Of a stretch of DNA of 64,000 nucleotides, positions 1 to 12,400 are shown piece by piece. Each line of letters begins with the position of its first letter. The first letter of the stretch is position 1. The notes beneath the pieces are model-generated. The model searched no databases. It was not told the DNA's origin and saw nothing but the letters and a program-made list of their open reading frames with translations. The translations under genes and the position numbers were made by a program. The stretch spans positions 7,440,001 to 7,504,000 of the forward strand of contig CM075103.1 of the NCBI GenBank assembly GCA_037576195.1. Reading direction: 5' to 3'. This DNA is from Phytoseiulus persimilis. Taxonomy: Eukaryota; Arthropoda; Arachnida; Mesostigmata; Phytoseiidae.

Positions 1-1423
1 CTGTATTTGATCGAATTCCCCACAGTGGATCGTTCCCGATCGCAACGTGACATCGGTTTCCAATTTTGGCTGCCAGCAACGAATATCGTTTCTAAACAAT
101 CGTGGTCGACGAAACCTCCTCAACGGACTCACGGCGCGAGAGAGGTCTGAGTGGGAGAGGTAGCTGCCGGCGGGCTGAGAGCGGGCGCACCACCGGGCCT
201 CCCGACGCGCGGGTCGCCCGCCCTGTGTTGGGATGGCGACGCTTCACAACCTCGACAGCGAGTTCGGAGAGGAAAGGTTCATGATCGTCCTCGGCTCTGG
301 GGATTCCTGGACCGATGTTCACGAGATCGAGTTTTGAAAGTTCTCGCTTCGAGATGTCGTCGGCAACTCGAGGATCAGGGGGATCAGAATCGAGCGCACT
401 ACGAACACGAGGAGCGAAGTTCGTCTGGCGGCCGAAAACACGCGGAGAACATTCCATTAGTAGCGGTAGTGCTGACGGACGAAGCTTAGGGAAAGGCTCT
501 CCAGCCAACGAGTCTGGAGGCTGATTTGCCACTCGGAGATCCCGGCCTCCACTCATCCGTTTGCATCGGATTTCATCGTTTTAGAGTACTCGCGCTCAGC
601 GTCAGCCCAGCGGGTCGAGGATGGCGAGAGCGGGTCTCGAGATAAAGTTCGGCAGAGAAACTCAGAAGTTCAAAGGACCAGGAACAATTAGGCCTGCGGC
701 GAATGTTCCTCCACGAAAAATAAGAACGCGCCGCTTCTCCCGCCGAGCGGAACCACTCGTGAGGGACGGTATCCACCGATTTTTTTCTAGAAGTTCTCTC
801 AGGCGAAAGCTTATCAGTGTGGACGATAGCGGATGGGAGCCGGAATCATTCGAAAATGCCGAATGCGCATACATCACTGATTCGTTCCCGACTTTTGAGT
901 GATAGTGGAGGTCGGAGGCGTTGGAAATGACGACGAAGATGCTCGGAGGCAGGACCAGCTCTGTTTATATAGCCGGTGATCTTGTCTGTCCTTATCTACA
1001 GCTCAGACATCTCCGAGGGGCCAGACAATGCCATTGATAAGCTATCAAGTCACACTCGGCAGAAACGCCACCAGTCGGGGTTGCTTCCTCTCTCGTCTGC
1101 GCGGTCTGTGAGTTTGCCCGTCTACGCACGACTTCGAACTCGTGAACCACCACCATCTATTCCTCTGTTGGACCAGCTATCCGTAAATTCACACCGAAAC
1201 ACGATCTCTCCGGGCTTTTCAGCCCCACAACTGGCGAGAATGAAGCGGCTCGTTCCCGACAGCGCTTCCTGGAAGATCCCGAATCGTCGAGGAGTGCCAG
1301 GAGGATTCATTCGTGGCGAGCTTCCAGGGGGAGGTATCACGGGCGGGGGAAAAAACACTAGATTTGACATTTGGGCCTCCAGCCGCACGGGTGCCAACTC
1401 TCGAGCGGAATCCGAGGCAATCG

Positions 1424-1449
1424 ACAACAGTGTCGGTCGACACTGTTGT
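1424..1449. repeat. 12-bp perfect inverted repeat, 2-nt spacer
   Basis: The left arm at 1424-1435 (ACAACAGTGTCG) is the exact reverse complement of 1438-1449, separated only by GT. A G-T wobble and one further G-C pair could lengthen the stem slightly. The spacer is too short for an RNA loop without opening the innermost pairs. It may be a cruciform-prone site or a dyad binding site for a dimeric factor. Confidence 0.7.
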
Positions 1450-2191
1450 TGCGAAGCTATGGACCCCCGGTTCGGCGAGCACGCGCATTCACTTTGTCTG
1501 CGTTCGTACCTGTTCTGAGTCCAACCCTTTGGATCGCGAATCGAGCCGCTAAATAGAGAGGTGTAAGTATGATCGACGCGTCTGACGCACGCGATACACA
1601 AATTCTCTCACTCGCGTTCATTCATCCACATGTTTACACACGAGCGCAGAGAAAAGCTCCCACCTAACGGTACACTCGATAATTGAGATCATTATGGTTG
1701 GAGCTGAGCAGCTGCCTCTCCGGCTGCTGCACTGGGCGCCGAATGTTTGGCCGGTGGAGCATTGCCTTTAGGAGGATGACACGAGTTGTTTACGCGATTG
1801 GCGTGCTCGTGCTTTCTGTCATTCACTGTGCCTCGGTGGGTTATTACTACGCGTCAGTCGGTCGGTTGGTCGGCCCACCCTGTCGTTCATTCATCGTCGA
1901 CAACACTAATGCGCGCTTGACAACCAAGGGTGTCGAACAGGAGCCGCCCGCCGATGGCCGTGGAACTCGCGGAATCGAACTCCAACTGCGTCCTCCGGGG
2001 AGCCTTCGAAGACGCGCCCCCGGAAATCAGAAATCGTTCGACCTTCCGGGAGCAGCATCGCCACATGCGAGATGAGTTCGATGTGGACTTCGTGTTCCTG
2101 GAAGTACTACCAAACGGAGAAACCTCTCTGAGTTCCCAGACACCCGGAGGCAGAGGAGAGAGTTTTAGAGGGTGCAAGCCCCTCACCAGCC

Positions 2192-2233
2192 AGGAATGCG
2201 CCAGGATTCCTGGTGCGTGCGACAGGCATTCCT
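2192..2233. repeat. Nested inverted repeat
   Basis: Outer arms AGGAATGC (2192-2199) and GCATTCCT (2226-2233) are exact complements. Inside them lies the near-palindrome CCAGGATTCCTGG (2201-2213). The outer stem and the inner palindrome both contain an AGGAnT/ATTCCT core, so this may be a locally duplicated and inverted word. Confidence 0.55.
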
Positions 2234-5169
2234 CTCTCCTCTATAAACGCCAAAAAAAATCAGATTCACCAGTACGGATTGACTCACTAACTCATTCGCC
2301 AACTCTCCTTCGATTCGGTCACGGATTCGGTGACGGGTTCACGTCGGATAGAAATCGCCCCCCAGGCCGGTGCTCCAAAGCCGATGTCACGACCGCGCAG
2401 ATTCCGAACCGCTCTGCTGGACAAGCGGCTCGCGTTTCTGTCCCGATGAACCGACGCGGTGGAATTCGCCGCCCTGAGAGGTTTCCTTTTCTATTGTCGC
2501 GTTCCGTTCCAGTAGTCGAGCAATAAATTCCGAGAGGAGCCTCATTCATTTCCGAAGATTTCGCAATCGGAAATGAGACAGAGACAACGCGAAGAACGAT
2601 TGGGGACGATCGGCGATAACGCTCGTGCGGTCACATTCAAATTGAGACAGAACGCATTCCGGGAGGAGTATAATGAATCCGTGAACGAAGCTGGTTAGCG
2701 GCCACCGGCCCCATCATTCGACCGCCTGACGGGCGGTTTGCAACGTCGCCGGCCGCCGCAGTTGATCGAGTGGCACTGGAAGCCCGCTGTGAGCGCGCGC
2801 GAAATTCGAACTGGAGTCTATCAAACCTCCCCTCCCCCTTTCCTGCGCAACTCTGTTGCGATGAGTTCGAACCCGCCGAGCGCTCCGTTCCAAAATGCGG
2901 TGTATTTCGCTGAACTCTCAGAAGCTCTGAGGCGGTCCAGCAACGGAACCAAAAGGAAATCGTTCCATTCTGAACTGAATACGAGCTGATACAGCGGCGA
3001 AATTCAGCCCGAATCTCGTTGGAGAAAAATCGGAGGATTTCGATTAAAAATCACATTTCGTTTCTTTTCGGGCTCGAAAGTCCCCAACCGGAGAGAATGA
3101 ATCAGTCAACGAACAGAATCGCGGGATATGTGGACAGAAAGGGCAAACAAGGGATCAATAGTCGCCGATGGGCAGTTTCTTCGTCAAATGGTTTCATTTT
3201 AATAGCCGGTACCTGTCAGCGTATCAATTTGCGTCGCTGCGACAGAGCCGGCGTCCACCGTCGGCTTGTGTGAGAGCCTAGTTGAGAATGATGACTTCTG
3301 GCGGCCCGTCGGATACAAGAGGGATTTCTTTCACGCTTTTTTCTCGTTCACAAAATCCCACAGTGAAACATCATCGGCGAAGAAGCGACCGGTGACGAGT
3401 CCAGTTCATTTCGCGATGTTGGCGGATTGTTATAGACGCTGATGATGGTGTTGTTGTAAATTTCGGTGGAATGTTCGTCGTCGTGTCATGAGTCGAAATA
3501 CAAAGCAAACAAACGCCGACACCAGTTCGAAAGTTGAATGAGATGTCAAAATTGTTTCCAAAGGGACTGGGCCCGTGTCGGACGAGCAGCGTAACAATCG
3601 CTCAGCCAGTGAAACTCTGTGTTGCTTGTGGCGATTGATCAGAGCTGTTTCCTTTCACTGGTAACTTTGTAGCAAGTCATCCGACCAGCCAGCGAGTCAT
3701 TCTGTGATCCAGCGCGCCGCCACTCCGTAAGTCGCTTGGTAGACAAAGAAATCGGCGGCTCGTTGACCGGCGCGAACACAGGCATCACAATGAGCATCAA
3801 AGTCTCTAGGTCCACGTAGAGTAGGCTTTGGGCAGGGAGGCAGCCGAAAGCTGGAAGGCCTCCTACCGTAGTATACGACTTTAAAATAAGTCCACCTCAC
3901 AACAGGGCGGCATGTTCAATCGATGCGACGAACCCACTTCCGACACTTTGGCTGGACGAATCTCAACGCGCGAGGACGGACACATCCATCCTGTTCGAGC
4001 AATTTTCGGGAAGGGCCCAATTTCGCGGAATCGATTCCGGGAAACCATCGGACTCAAATCTCGCACAGCGCTCGATCTGAACATGTTTTCATGTTGCACA
4101 TGGGAGCTTGTGCCTCGCAAGCGGTGTTCAGCTTCTTCCAACTATGACTTGGAAATGAAGTGATGTCTCCGCTGGAAAATTTCCACTGCTGCTGAGACGA
4201 ACGGTTCCGACTGTTGGAATTCTTCCGGTGACGAGCAGACGGAAGACTCAGTAGCTCGCGTCGATTCGCTTAGCCTGGTCCCTAAATAGGTCAGCAATAG
4301 GTCCATTCTTGGGCTTGGTCTTCGATATTTCTTGGCTCGACACTTCAACGTCGAGTTCCGGCTTTCGGAACCGGATCTCGTTTGCAGCCTTTCGAGAGGC
4401 GCTACCTCTCAGAGATCTGGGCGCAACTCATGCTGATCTATATTTCGGCGTAGATTCCAGGCCCCGAATGCCGGCGCCGGTCGTCATTCTCTAACTCTAT
4501 TCAGTTCTCCACGGAGTTGATGGTACTCGGGATGGTCTCGGACGATCCTGGTGCGTTTCCGCACTCTGGTCGGCGCAACATTTTCAGCCCAGATTTTCGG
4601 GGTCTCCGCACCTTCTTCCTCAGACTTGAGATTTCCTCTCGCACGTCCAGTCGAGATTCCATGTCCTCTTCGCCAGTATTTCGTCAAAACCGACAGTTTT
4701 TAGGAAGAAGAGGTTGTCATACGACGCCTGAGTTCCAACGCTGGGCGAGGGAGCTGCTCCAAGAGCTGAAGCGAAAAACGAGGACGAAGACGAGAATTTC
4801 GTTCCTTTGCCCGAGCCAGGATTATAGTTCTCTAACTCGACATAACAATGTGGTTCGAAGATGAACGTTCCTTGCTGTCGATGTTCGGAAGGCGGTTTTC
4901 AGTCGGCTCCTTCCCGCTCTTCACGACGTCGGAAGACCGAAGAGGACCGACCAATTGACCGGAGCAGCGAGCTTCAAGTTTTTCCCGTCGGACTCTTTGT
5001 TCTTCTGGAATCTCTGGATGGACGAGGAATAGCTCCTCCTCACTTGCAGAATCGCAATGCCGCTCGTGGACGAGTTTTTTGATGCCCCTCTAACGGGAGG
5101 CGCCCAGAGGGGTAGTGATTCCAACGGACATAAGAGCGAGTTTCGCCAAGAACGAGTCCGCAAGGATGT

Positions 5170-5191
5170 GATGATGATGATCATCATCATC
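5170..5191. repeat. 22-bp perfect palindrome of GAT/ATC units
   Basis: Four GAT trinucleotides run straight into their reverse complement ATC units, with no spacer. The 11-bp arms are centred between 5180 and 5181. This looks like a microsatellite that inverts on itself and could extrude a cruciform. It lies 160 bp upstream of the 17-bp hairpin. Confidence 0.8.
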
Positions 5192-5351
5192 GTCGCGAGT
5201 TTTTCATGACGCAATCACCATGGTTTTCAAACCTGCGAAGATTCTCCAGATGACACAGAATCTTCGCGGAACAATTTCGTCCATTGAAGTGGTATTTAAT
5301 CCACCGTTCCCAATATTACCGAAGAGTTTTCTGGGGAGGGGGGATGTGTGC

Positions 5352-5389
5352 GTACCAAGTGCGTACCCCCCTGGGTACGCACTTGGTAC
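5352..5389. repeat. 17-bp perfect hairpin, 4-nt loop
   Basis: The arms 5352-5368 (GTACCAAGTGCGTACCC) and 5373-5389 are exact reverse complements around the loop CCCT (5369-5372). This is the longest perfect stem I found. It is too short for a typical metazoan pre-miRNA (usually about 22 paired bases plus a larger loop) and lies in no supported gene. It could be a remnant of a foldback element, a regulatory RNA hairpin, or the product of a local inversion event. Confidence 0.85.
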
Positions 5390-5570
5390 TGCTCGCTGTC
5401 GATGTGAGGAAGATCCGATCCGAGAAGTCGCGGAGTGCATCTGATGAACAAAGAATACGGTATGAATTCGGCTTGGGGATTTTCCCACGAGCGCGGAACG
5501 CCGGTAAAGGTGGCGGGGACTTTTCGCTCGTCAGCTTTCCTTGATTGACCCGCGGGTTATCATGGGAGCA

Positions 5571-5614
5571 TCGATGGATGGATGAAGAATTGATCGACGG
5601 ATGGATGGATGGAT
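5571..5614. repeat. GGAT tetranucleotide repeat
   Basis: Two short runs of GATG/GGAT units. The second, at 5599-5614, is a perfect (GGAT)4. Related GGAT-rich stretches occur at 9385-9406, near 29078-29095 and near 56315. Confidence 0.85.
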
Positions 5615-6059
5615 CGGCAGTCCCACTCGATCGAGCGGTCGATCGGTCGATACGCCGAACCACCAACTCGATTCCGTTGAGAGCAAACACACGGGCGATG
5701 TTCGCATCAGACGGGACGGCATCAAAATATTCCAGTCGGGTTGGCGGGCGGTTCCCTATTTGCCTACCGTCTGGCTGCCGATCGGCCTTTACGTCGGTTA
5801 CTCCGCTCATACTGAGAGCTCTTCTTGTCCCGCGATATTCCAGAACCATCTCCGTTCCGGAACGATTTGTCGTGTTAACGGAACGTACGCCGTCTGTCGA
5901 TACCTACCGAGCATTTATGAGGCATTCTCATATGCAATGACTCTTCTTTCTGGCCATAATTGCCGCCGATGTGAAAACGGCAACAATTTATTCTGGCAGC
6001 AGCGAGTCGTAATGGAACGCCTGCGGAGATGACAACGAAGAGGATAGCGATGTCAAAGA

Positions 6060-6097
6060 GCTACACCGGACCGATGGCCCGGTCGCCTAGGTGTAGC
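6060..6097. repeat. Imperfect stem-loop
   Basis: Outer arms GCTACACC (6060-6067) and GGTGTAGC (6090-6097) pair perfectly. An inner stem GACCG (6069-6073) with CGGTC (6080-6084) closes a six-base loop. The 3' side carries a five-base bulge. A separate 10-bp palindrome, CCTACGTAGG, follows at 6103-6112. The shape hints at a tRNA fragment, but there is no T-loop sequence (GGTTCRA), so no tRNA is called. Confidence 0.5.
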
Positions 6098-6112
6098 CGG
6101 TTCCTACGTAGG

Positions 6113-9100
6113 CCCCTCGGGAATCCTGGATGATCTCGCTTGGAACACCAGAGCAGAGCTGAAATCGAGAGCGTTTCTCGCATAGTAGCGCTTCCCAGAT
6201 TCATATTCGCGAGTAAACACCAAGTCAGGTGATCTCTGCGAGCTCAGGTAGATGCTGCGCGTCTAACGGGATGCGTTATCTCCTTAATCGCTTCGAAAAT
6301 CACAGTTGGATAGTTCGATGAAAGACGTGCCGTAACGTTCATTTGCTATCACACGCAAGGCGATATAATTAGGACGATATGGATGAAATAATCGTCATCG
6401 TCGCCACCGCCGTAAAGATTGCGGTGAACGTTGAAGATGAAAAGGCTGCCTTGAAGGCCACGTTTTGGAACATTGTACCCAGTGAGCTTTCCGGCTGTCG
6501 ATGCGGGTTTAGCAGACCTCCTATCGCGTCATGCTTGCCAACTTCTCTGGAGCTATAACCAAACCAGCGATTCCTAATCTTAGTACGTGTGACGTCAGCG
6601 CCAACGTGGCGCCTCCAGCTGATCGTGGCGCGTAAAAGCCTCCTCGTGCAGATGGCCATCTCGACCGAGGAGCGAACGCATCGACCTTTATAAGTGCAAC
6701 GTTTAGCGATTCAGTTTGTTGACAACATGCCCCTTCCGTGGCGTGACTCCCGCATCGTTGCGAGCTTCAAAACTCGAAGCAGCGTGCTGCACCCCTCAGA
6801 TCCTTACCTGAAAGCCCCCTCCCCTCTTTGGCGTTCCCCTTCTGTTCCCCAGCGACCCCCACCAAGACTGCGTTTCTTGACAACTATCCTGGTTTCGGGG
6901 ACTCATCCTCGTTCTCCAAACGCTCCTCACCTCCACTGGAACTGTATGCTCCACTCCCTACTCCCCACCCCTTAAAGTTCCCTTGTGGGGATCCTCAGTG
7001 CAGCACTGCAAGCATTCGATGATAGAGCTCACGAGGAGGGCTTTCACAAGCGATTTCTTCTTGAGCTGCTGACAGTTTGCGGAGAGTTCGCTGAACGAGT
7101 TTGCTCTTGAGGGCGTGTTTAGCTGCCTGGCTTTCAGCGCGATAACTGTGGCGCCAGCGGCAGCGATGGTTTCCAGCAAACGCACTCGACAATTAAGCTG
7201 TCAGCACCTCGGGGATAGTCCTACGGCAGGCTTCTCGAAATAGGTGTGCGGAAACAAGTAAATCTCTTGCTGACCTCTCGCTACCGGATACGAACTCTTT
7301 GATTTGAAACGAGTGAGTTCTCGAGCTTCGGGCTGAGCTGATCACTGGGCTTGTTATCGATACTTTCCACTTCAGCTTACGGAACAACTCTCTCCGTCTC
7401 CCTCTTATGCGCGCTCGCTGCTATCGCCGTAGCTCACCTAATTGATCCGAGCACACTTGACAGTCGACCGTTCGGTCCTAATTGGCAGTCCAGTTGATAT
7501 GGAAGTTTTCGTTTTTCGTGCTTTCATAGAAGCTCTCGTCCGTAACTTCCTCCCATTGTTCTTCATAAGATCCTTAGTCGGACTCCACGGAAGCACTTGT
7601 GTCCGAGCCGAGATTCGCTGAAAGCTCCAACTGACAGCTTCCATTTGGAAACTCAAACACTTGTCTACTCATTTGATTTGCGAAATGTATTTCTCCGTTT
7701 CGGATGTGCTCGTCGTAAATCCTTCATCGCCGTTCGGCTGTCGGAGAGCGAAAAGAAGAGTATCCAAATGCCTAATTGTGGCATTAACAAAACTCGTCGT
7801 TCGTCTGGGAAATTTTCACTGGTCACAGCCAGTCGTAAAACTGATGTATTCGCCTGATAGTTCCGCTCGTTGCTTTAAGCACATAGATAGCATGCTCAGA
7901 AGTCAGAACATCATATTCGGCCGGCTCGCTTACGCTAATTGCTCGACGCAAATTTTTTCACTCGCTTTTCTCTACTTTTCCCTCCCGTACTCGATAGCGA
8001 CTCCAGAACAATATCCAACCGAGTTCAGAAGTCCGAGTGTTTGCGCAGCAGCCGCGGCGTCGGCTTTCCGGCTCCACGAAAGGCTTTGTAATTCTACAGA
8101 AAAAAAAACTTCTGGAAAAGGACGAAGAAAAACACTTGAAAACCTTTTAAAGACCACCGGCCGACTCGGTTGGTTATAGTCCGGAGAAACCGCCGAGCTT
8201 GTTTCCAAGCCACTGGCTAGATCAGCCCGAAAATTGCGCCCGTGCTGAAAAAACAAGATGGCGTCCATACAGACGGAGTGTGCGCTCCAACATCGTCGTA
8301 GCTTCAACATCTTTGCAGGAAACCTCTGTGAGCCTCAACGCCTCCCCAAAGGAGTGTGAGCCTGGAATTACGGTGAATCCGGAACAGAGGAGGAGGGAAA
8401 GAAAAACAGCTAGGAGGGATCCGAAAGACTCGATCCACTTTCTGCGTACGAGGCGTCCGCTCGCGGTTGGAACAATGTTTCTGTGTTCGGTCATGGGCTC
8501 GGAAAGCAAACAGCTCCGACAGCCAGTTCATGAGCGCCGAATGAACGGGCGCCGCGCCACTACGGAATTCCGCCAGAAGGGTTGCGTGGGTGACTATACT
8601 TCCTGAGAAGCTCCGGCTCTGAGATGGAGGGAACGTTCGATATAGTAAAACAGTTTTTCTCTTCTTCCAAACGGCACGTGCTCCGGCGCAAGGCTTTCTC
8701 CCGTCGGTCGGCGGTTCGTTTGGTCAGTTGACTCTCACGCGCGGTGCTTATTTTATTTTCCTCTCGCGCTTCGGTCTAGTGGAGAACAAAACGTCTGTCG
8801 GTTCGCTAGCGAGCTGCCAATCAAAATGGCAAATATTCCGTTCATGATACCCCTCGGTCGAGCCGCGGCTGAGAGTGACGAAGATTAGTTTTGTCCGACT
8901 GGGTCGTTTTTTTCTGATCTGTACCAAGCGCTCCCAGTGAGTCAAGAACCCGGAGAAAATCGGAGCAGGGAACGAGCAGAACTTCAACGAACGAATTCTC
9001 GCTCTCGACCGAGCTCCATGGAAAGAGCGCGGGAGAAACGTGCCTCCAGAATCCGTTCCCTCGGCGGACGTATTTGGCAACGAGCTGATGATCGCCGCAG

Positions 9101-9123
9101 ACGGCGAGACAGCGTAACACGGG
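6113..9123. other. No gene recognised
   Basis: Only short ORFs occur here. On the minus strand a pyrimidine-rich stretch at about 8347-8400 ends in CAG and is followed by a 46-codon open segment (to 8222). It could be a 3' splice site plus exon, but nothing in the translation is recognisable, so it is not called as a gene. Confidence 0.4.
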
Positions 9124-9393
9124 ATGGAACCGACGGTGACCCGCGTCGAAGAATCCGCCGGAAGTCTCTCCGCCCGCCTGTCCGGAAGCCGGTCGCTTGA
9201 AACCACATCGAGTTCGCTGATTCGTTCATCCCTCCCGCACTTGTTGTTCGCCGCCGACGTCGACAAGATTCGCGTCGGCGGCTGGCGGACCGTGACTGGG
9301 TACTGCGAGTTCCAGTTCAGGCTTTCAATTGTTTTCTCGATCGCGGACTCGGCGGGCGAACATGCGGGCTGCGGAGATCGAATTGATGGATGA
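9124..9393 (+). CDS. Candidate small ORF or first exon, 89 codons, unknown function
   Basis: The frame starts at an ATG with G at -3 and +4, directly preceded in frame by TAA, so the start is well defined. By hand count about 37% of codons begin with G and about 70% end in G or C, which is coding-like. The peptide shows no domain I recognise, and no signal peptide is obvious. The last codons run into a GGAT microsatellite (9385-9406), so the true end may be an upstream splice donor. The longest ORF of the window (minus strand, 8748-9485) overlaps it completely, and at most one of the two is likely real. No neighbour gives context. Chance is a serious alternative. Confidence 0.2.
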   Translation: MEPTVTRVEESAGSLSARLSGSRSLETTSSSLIRSSLPHLLFAADVDKIRVGGWRTVTGYCEFQFRLSIVFSIADSAGEHAGCGDRIDG

Positions 9394-9406
9394 GTGGATG
9401 GATGGA
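9385..9406. repeat. Imperfect GGAT repeat
   Basis: Units of GATG/GGAT interrupted by AGT, the same motif family as at 5571-5614. Confidence 0.7.
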
Positions 9407-9485
9407 GAGACGGACTAGAATAGAAGGAATGGAACAATCGAGCGCGTCGGTGCGAACAACTCGCCGGCGGCTCGTGACCCCCCAC

Positions 9486-12400
9486 CTGACGTGATATGTC
9501 ACATGTTGTTGTTCTAATGAAGTGTTTTTCGAGCCGGATGTGACCGTAATTTCGAAACGAGCAGATGTCGCGGAGAACTTCCTAGGAGGATCGAACTCAT
9601 AGAGGGCATCGAAAACCAGGCCGGAAATCGATTCGAGCTCGGATCCCTCGAGAATCGTTCAAATGGAACTGAGCGCCGTCGCAGGTTGCTCTCGTAGGTG
9701 TTGTCGTTACTCCCATCGCGGATTCGTTAAGAAATCCGTCCGGCAACGATTCCAGTTCGGAAGTCTCGCAGCCCACGAACAGCCAACGACCACGGCGGCG
9801 GCGGCGGCTCGGCATCCCGGCGCACAAGCCAGAGCGTCAACCGACCGGAACCGCCCAATGTAACCTGCACGCCTGAACCGCGTGGGAAACTTTTGTCCTC
9901 AACACATTCACTGAAAACTTTTTCTTTTGTTGTTCAATGGCTTCGATTACTAGCGACGACTCGATGCGGTGGTGGTTGTTTTGTCTCTTCAATAGTTGTT
10001 GTTACTGCGGCCGTGGCTGCTGCCGCACCGGCGTTGTCGTTGCTCAGATTCAGGTGATGATCGTTGTCGATGTTGGCGTTGTCAATTCAAAACAATGTCG
10101 TTATTTTCCTCTGATGTTCCGGCTGCTAACAACCGGCTGAGACACAGCTGTGGCACAAACAGACACCCCTCGAGGAAGCTGTTCCGATCCTTAAGATTTG
10201 GCAGCTCAGGAATAAGACCTCCATCTTCGTCGCGGCGGGGGGGATAGGCAGCACATGCCCGGATCTCAGTGAGTGGGAGGGGGGCTGATTCCGATACGGT
10301 TCTCCAAAACTGGAGATAGATACGTCGAGGTTCTCGTATCGATCGCCGTCCTCGAATGTAAAAAATGATGTTCCGTGTAGACATTGGCTCGGGACACACT
10401 GTCTCGGACCAATCATTGATGAGGTCAAATAATGCTGATCGGATCCATTCAGGGCGGAAAGTTTCGTACTTCAAGCCACTCGATTTTCACCTCGTATGCC
10501 GTTGCCAGCACCATTGGCACGGATATGTTTGGATGGAGCGCGACTTGCGGATGAAAAATTCATGATCTAATTATGTCTCCGGAGGGGAGAGCAACTAGAC
10601 GATATAACGAACTGGCCACGGCCGTTGTGACGAACCGAACCAAAACCAACAACAAAAGGCACCATCAGGACTCCGTTCGAATCGACGCGCCCGACGGTTT
10701 TTTGGAAGCTTCGCGGTCCTCTTTTCCGTCAACTCCGTTCTTCGTAAGCGACCGTTTTCTAAAAATGATGCTCTTACTGTACTCCTCTATGAGGTTTCTG
10801 GGGCTGTTCCCTCGGAAGAGGACGATCTCCGCTCCGAGCCGCCCACCGCGAAGAAGTATTTTGGTTCTCGCACCCCCCCCCCTCCTCCTCCTTATCTCGG
10901 GCGAGTTCGTGAACACGGAAAATTTCCCGAGAAACCGAATCGTCGAACCGATTCGAGTAATGAGTGGAAGACTCTTCAATTTCGAGCGAAACGGATAGTT
11001 GTTCGTGGATGTCTGTCCACAGCTCCATAGGTAGATATCCCAACGGGTGATTAATGAGCAGGGCGCTTCGAATGCATCATACGAGGTGAAAAAATTATCG
11101 AATCAATCGATTAAACTTCAGCGATAATCTGAGTCGCCGTTGTCGGGAAACTTGGCCGAAGGGCTTATCGGTCACTCGAACCTGTTGATTCAATCAACGC
11201 AGCATTTGTTTCCAGGAATTTCGCTCTGACCAGCCGCATGGGAAAAAGAGAGAGAGGAACGCGTTCCATCGACAGCGTGTCTGTTGGATTCACGGCGTTT
11301 CCTCGGACGGCGATGGATTCAGCGAATATCCGAGGAATGTGTTGGGATGGGTGCTCCGTGCGAGAACTCCATCTTCAAGTGGAGACTCCTCTGAAGCCAT
11401 CGAGGAGTGTCAACCCATCCCCTCTCCGCCGCTGGAGCGTTGAGTCCGTTTCCTTTTGACAGAAGACAAAACCCGGCTCTGGCCGAACCACCGTGAAGAG
11501 TTCCGGCGTCTCCGAGCAGGAGTAGTCGACCGTAAACTGCACGGCTATGAACCATAAACAGCTGTTCCAAGAACAATCTGGCTGTTTCAGTGGCTCGCTG
11601 GTTGGAATTTCAATTCCGCGCCTAAAGCGCATTGGAATTTCACCGATATTTTCCGTGGAATCCATTGCATAGGAATGCAGCAGCAGCGGCGGTGGCTATT
11701 CCGTTTCTGGAGATGCTGCTCGGCGCCGTGTTGTTGACCGAACGAAGCTTGTGAAAACCACGGACCCACGAATCAAGCGAGAATCCGAAAGACCGACCAA
11801 GCGACCAGCGGATCAAGCAAACGATTGAACACATTTCCCGCCACCACCACGACCGCCGGATAAACACTAAAAACAGCTGCGGATTCTCCCGCGTGGAGGA
11901 GAGCGATCCTACGAGAGATCCACCGAGAGGATTAACCTTTTGAAAGGATTCACCAAAAATTCGCTGCTCAAATTGAGCCCAGCCCCATTCGGGCACTCCG
12001 GAGACGAAAACCAGCGACTACAGCGAGTACAATCCGAGAATTCTCTCTACTCTTGAAGGGATTGAGGACTAGTTTCTCTCCGTTCTGTTCCGACCCTAGA
12101 AACGCTCCCGAACCTTCGAAGATGTTGAAGCGTTAGGAGAACGATCTGATTCCTCCAAAATGAGCAGAAGAAGAAGCGAACGTCTGAGCCGCCCAGACCT
12201 GTTTTTTATAAATACGTCGAAGAATTTACTTTTTCCCGCGGGGTGGAGGAGTAGACGTCGGCGGCACAGCCTTGCTGCCGATGGCTCGGCGGAGGAGGAA
12301 GGAAATCCAGGGAAAAAAGAGGAGAGCCCGAAAGCTGGACAAAAACAGAGAGCGGGGCCACATCAACGTTGCAGAATAAAGGAGAATTTTTTTGAATTTT

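Larger units (their letters stand above)
1..5169. other. No gene recognised
   Basis: ORFs in this stretch are short, rich in Arg, Ser and Pro, and open on both strands at the same places, as expected from TCG/CGA-rich, stop-poor DNA. The longest (plus strand, 1930-2526, 198 codons) shows no domain motif I can name. Two inverted repeats are listed separately. Intergenic or intronic sequence is the simplest reading. Confidence 0.5.

Noticed and set aside
2767-2790. TGGCACTGGAAG word resembling the miR-263 5' part
   Set aside because: Only 12 bases match, the rest of the mature sequence differs, and there is no flanking hairpin.
8748-9485. Longest ORF of the window (minus strand, 245 codons)
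   Set aside because: Arg/Ser/Pro-rich with His/Ser/Pro low-complexity at the start, no motif, and better coding-like statistics on the opposite strand. The length is only slightly above chance expectation.
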